From: JBOGFI01 sp050743365
GTDB taxonomy: Bacteria; Actinomycetota; Acidimicrobiia; IMCC26256; JACDBD01
Direction of reading: 5' to 3'
Assembly: GCA_050743365.1 (NCBI GenBank)
Contig: JBOGFI010000095.1
Coordinates: 1-6,586 of the forward strand
DNA length: 6,586 bases
The translations under genes were made by a program, and so were the position numbers. Positions 5,172 through 6,586 of the stretch are shown one piece after another. Numbering within the stretch: position 1 is the first letter of the stretch; the number at the start of each line of letters is the position of its first letter. Under the pieces are notes generated by a model. The model was not told where the DNA came from. It ran no database searches and was given only the letters and a program-made list of their open reading frames with translations.

Positions 5172-6586
5172 ATGCTGGCGCTACGAGTCCCGTCGGTGGT
5201 CGTCGCGGGCGCCGTCGTGGGCGCGGCGCTGTCGATCGCCGTGGCAGCCAGCGGCCCGGTGGCGGGACTGTTGCCGCTACTTGCCGTGGTCGCCGTGGTC
5301 CTCGTCACGCGGCCGCTCTGGGCGCTCGCCGCGGTCGTCGGCGTGAACGTCCTCTTCGAGCAGGACAACGAGTCCCTCGTCCCGGGGGGCACGTGGTTCC
5401 ACGACCGGCTCGCCGGCCTGCCGCTGTCGCCCACCGGCCTCCTCCTGGGCCTGTTCGCGGTGGCGGTGGTCGTCGACGTCGGCCGGCGGCGGGACACCTG
5501 GCGGTTACCGGGCGAGCTGACCTTCCCGCTCCTCCTCCTGGCCGTGGCCGCCGGTGCCGGCGCGGTGGTGGGTCTGGCCGGCGGCGGCGCCAGCGACGGG
5601 GTGGTGACGGGTGCGCGCAACATCGGGTATCTCGTGGCGATGCCCTTCCTGGTCGTGAACACCGTGCGCGACGAACGACTCGCCCGCCGCCTGCTGGTCG
5701 GCGGCGCGGTCCTGGCCACGCTGAAGGGCATCGAGGGGATCGCGACGTGGGTCTTCGAGGCGGGCCCGTCACTCGAGGGCGCGACGATCACGTTCCTCGA
5801 CCCCACGCCGAACCTGCTCATGATGCTGTTCCTGCTCGGCGTGCTGGCGCTGGCGGTCTCCGGGTCGAGGGTGGCGAGGCTGCTGCCGTCCACCGCGGTC
5901 GTGCTCGTCGCGTTCGTCCTGAGCTACCGGCGGAGCTTCTGGGTGGCGGCCGTCGTGGCGGGGCTGATCGCCATCGTGGTCGCAACCGGGCGTCGCGGCC
6001 GGGTGCGGCTCGTCCCTTGGATCGCCGTGGCCGCCGGGCTGGCCGTCATCCTCGCCACCGGGGTGGTCGGCGACGTCCGCGGGCCGGTCGTGGAGCGGGT
6101 CAGCTCCCTGTCCCCGGCCAAGCTCCGGGCGACGTCGAACGACCGCTACCGCCTCGACGAGGCCCGGAACGTCATCGCCGAGATCCGTGAGAGCCCGGTC
6201 ACCGGGCTCGGGTTCGGGCGGCCGTGGGCGGCCCGCTACCCGCTGCCCGAGGAGCATGCGAGCGGGCGTGACTACACCCACGTCGTCGCCCTGTGGTTCT
6301 GGTTGAAGACCGGCCTCCTGGGCGTCGCCGCCTACGTCTGGCTGATGGCGGCGGCGGTAGCGGCGTCGTTCCACCTCGCACGGCGGTCGGCGGCGCCCTC
6401 CATCCGTGCCGCCGGCATCGCCGTGGGCGCCGGGCTCATCGGCCTCGTGCTCGCCGAGACCACGGGCGCGTTCACCGGCGTCGATGCCCGGTTCGACATC
6501 TTCCTCGGCGCCGTCCTGGGGTGGCTCGCCGCCGCCCGGCAGCACGGCTTGGTCGGGCTCGCTCGGCGGCCGGGATACCCGGCCGC
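5172..6586 (+). CDS. O-antigen polymerase/ligase-like membrane protein (Wzy_C family), 3' partial
   Basis: The frame from the ATG at 5172 stays open to the right edge (471 residues visible). It encodes a very hydrophobic protein with roughly 12-14 membrane segments, expected to polymerise or ligate lipid-linked polysaccharide on the outer face of the membrane. Family features: SYRRSFW at 251-257, like the conserved Arg segment of Wzy_C proteins; then, after a span at about 280-298, a large polar loop (about 300-370) with R325 and R327 in NDRYRLDEA, SPVTGLGFG at 341-349, and YTH at 368-370 leading into the helix with the KTGLLG turn at 379-384. Two further hydrophobic segments follow (about 411-430 and 441-455), so little may be missing. 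The start is 17 bases after the kinase stop, with no evident ribosome-binding site; the GTG at 5196 is an alternative. One TTA leucine codon occurs at 5505-5507, rare in DNA like this. Polymerase (Wzy) and ligase (WaaL) cannot be told apart from sequence; co-polymerase proximity favours Wzy. Confidence 0.88.
   Translation, partial: MLALRVPSVVVAGAVVGAALSIAVAASGPVAGLLPLLAVVAVVLVTRPLWALAAVVGVNVLFEQDNESLVPGGTWFHDRLAGLPLSPTGLLLGLFAVAVVVDVGRRRDTWRLPGELTFPLLLLAVAAGAGAVVGLAGGGASDGVVTGARNIGYLVAMPFLVVNTVRDERLARRLLVGGAVLATLKGIEGIATWVFEAGPSLEGATITFLDPTPNLLMMLFLLGVLALAVSGSRVARLLPSTAVVLVAFVLSYRRSFWVAAVVAGLIAIVVATGRRGRVRLVPWIAVAAGLAVILATGVVGDVRGPVVERVSSLSPAKLRATSNDRYRLDEARNVIAEIRESPVTGLGFGRPWAARYPLPEEHASGRDYTHVVALWFWLKTGLLGVAAYVWLMAAAVAASFHLARRSAAPSIRAAGIAVGAGLIGLVLAETTGAFTGVDARFDIFLGAVLGWLAAARQHGLVGLARRPGYPA

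Noticed and set aside
5769..6545. 258-codon minus-strand open frame opposite the polymerase gene
   Set aside because: Composition is charged and repetitive (Gly, Arg, Asp, Glu, Pro) with no motif; the opposite strand has a clear membrane-protein pattern.

Overview
The window is one stretch of a bacterial surface-polysaccharide (capsule or exopolysaccharide) locus. DNA is very GC-rich, third codon positions are almost all G or C, GTG and TTG starts occur, and a polysaccharide co-polymerase and tyrosine kinase are fused in one chain. This points to a high-GC Actinomycetota; the sequence alone does not settle the class or genus. Coding density is high and no intergenic gap exceeds about 85 bases.

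Layout. Positions 1-1398 (+) hold nearly all of a polyprenyl-phosphate sugar-1-phosphate transferase (initiating glycosyltransferase), cut at its N-terminus by the window edge. It runs tail-to-tail into a leftward two-gene operon: a GT2 glycosyltransferase with a hydrophobic C-terminal part (3563-2556) followed after 7 bases by a GT4 glycosyltransferase (2548-1439). The 40-base convergent gap has a perfect 9-bp hairpin right after the first stop codon. An 82-base divergent gap (3564-3645) then separates the leftward pair from a rightward pair: a Wzz-like co-polymerase fused to a CpsD/CapB-type tyrosine kinase (3646-5154), and 17 bases on an O-antigen polymerase/ligase-type membrane protein (from 5172) that stays open to the right edge.

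How the parts fit. The first protein would load sugar-1-phosphate onto a polyprenyl phosphate at the cytoplasmic face. The two glycosyltransferases would extend the lipid-linked repeat unit. The Wzy-like protein would join units (or ligate the chain) outside the membrane, and the co-polymerase/kinase would set chain length and export. This is a Wzx/Wzy-type set; a flippase, nucleotide-sugar enzymes and the remaining glycosyltransferases are not in the window and may lie outside it.

The most notable non-coding signal is an imperfect 29-bp dyad in the divergent gap, with perfect 7-bp outer arms, lying over candidate -10 elements on both strands. The most notable protein feature is a kinase with a non-canonical Walker A' motif and only two tyrosines near the C-terminus. 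I see no mobile element, CRISPR array, tRNA or rRNA, and no evidence of a wholly new system.
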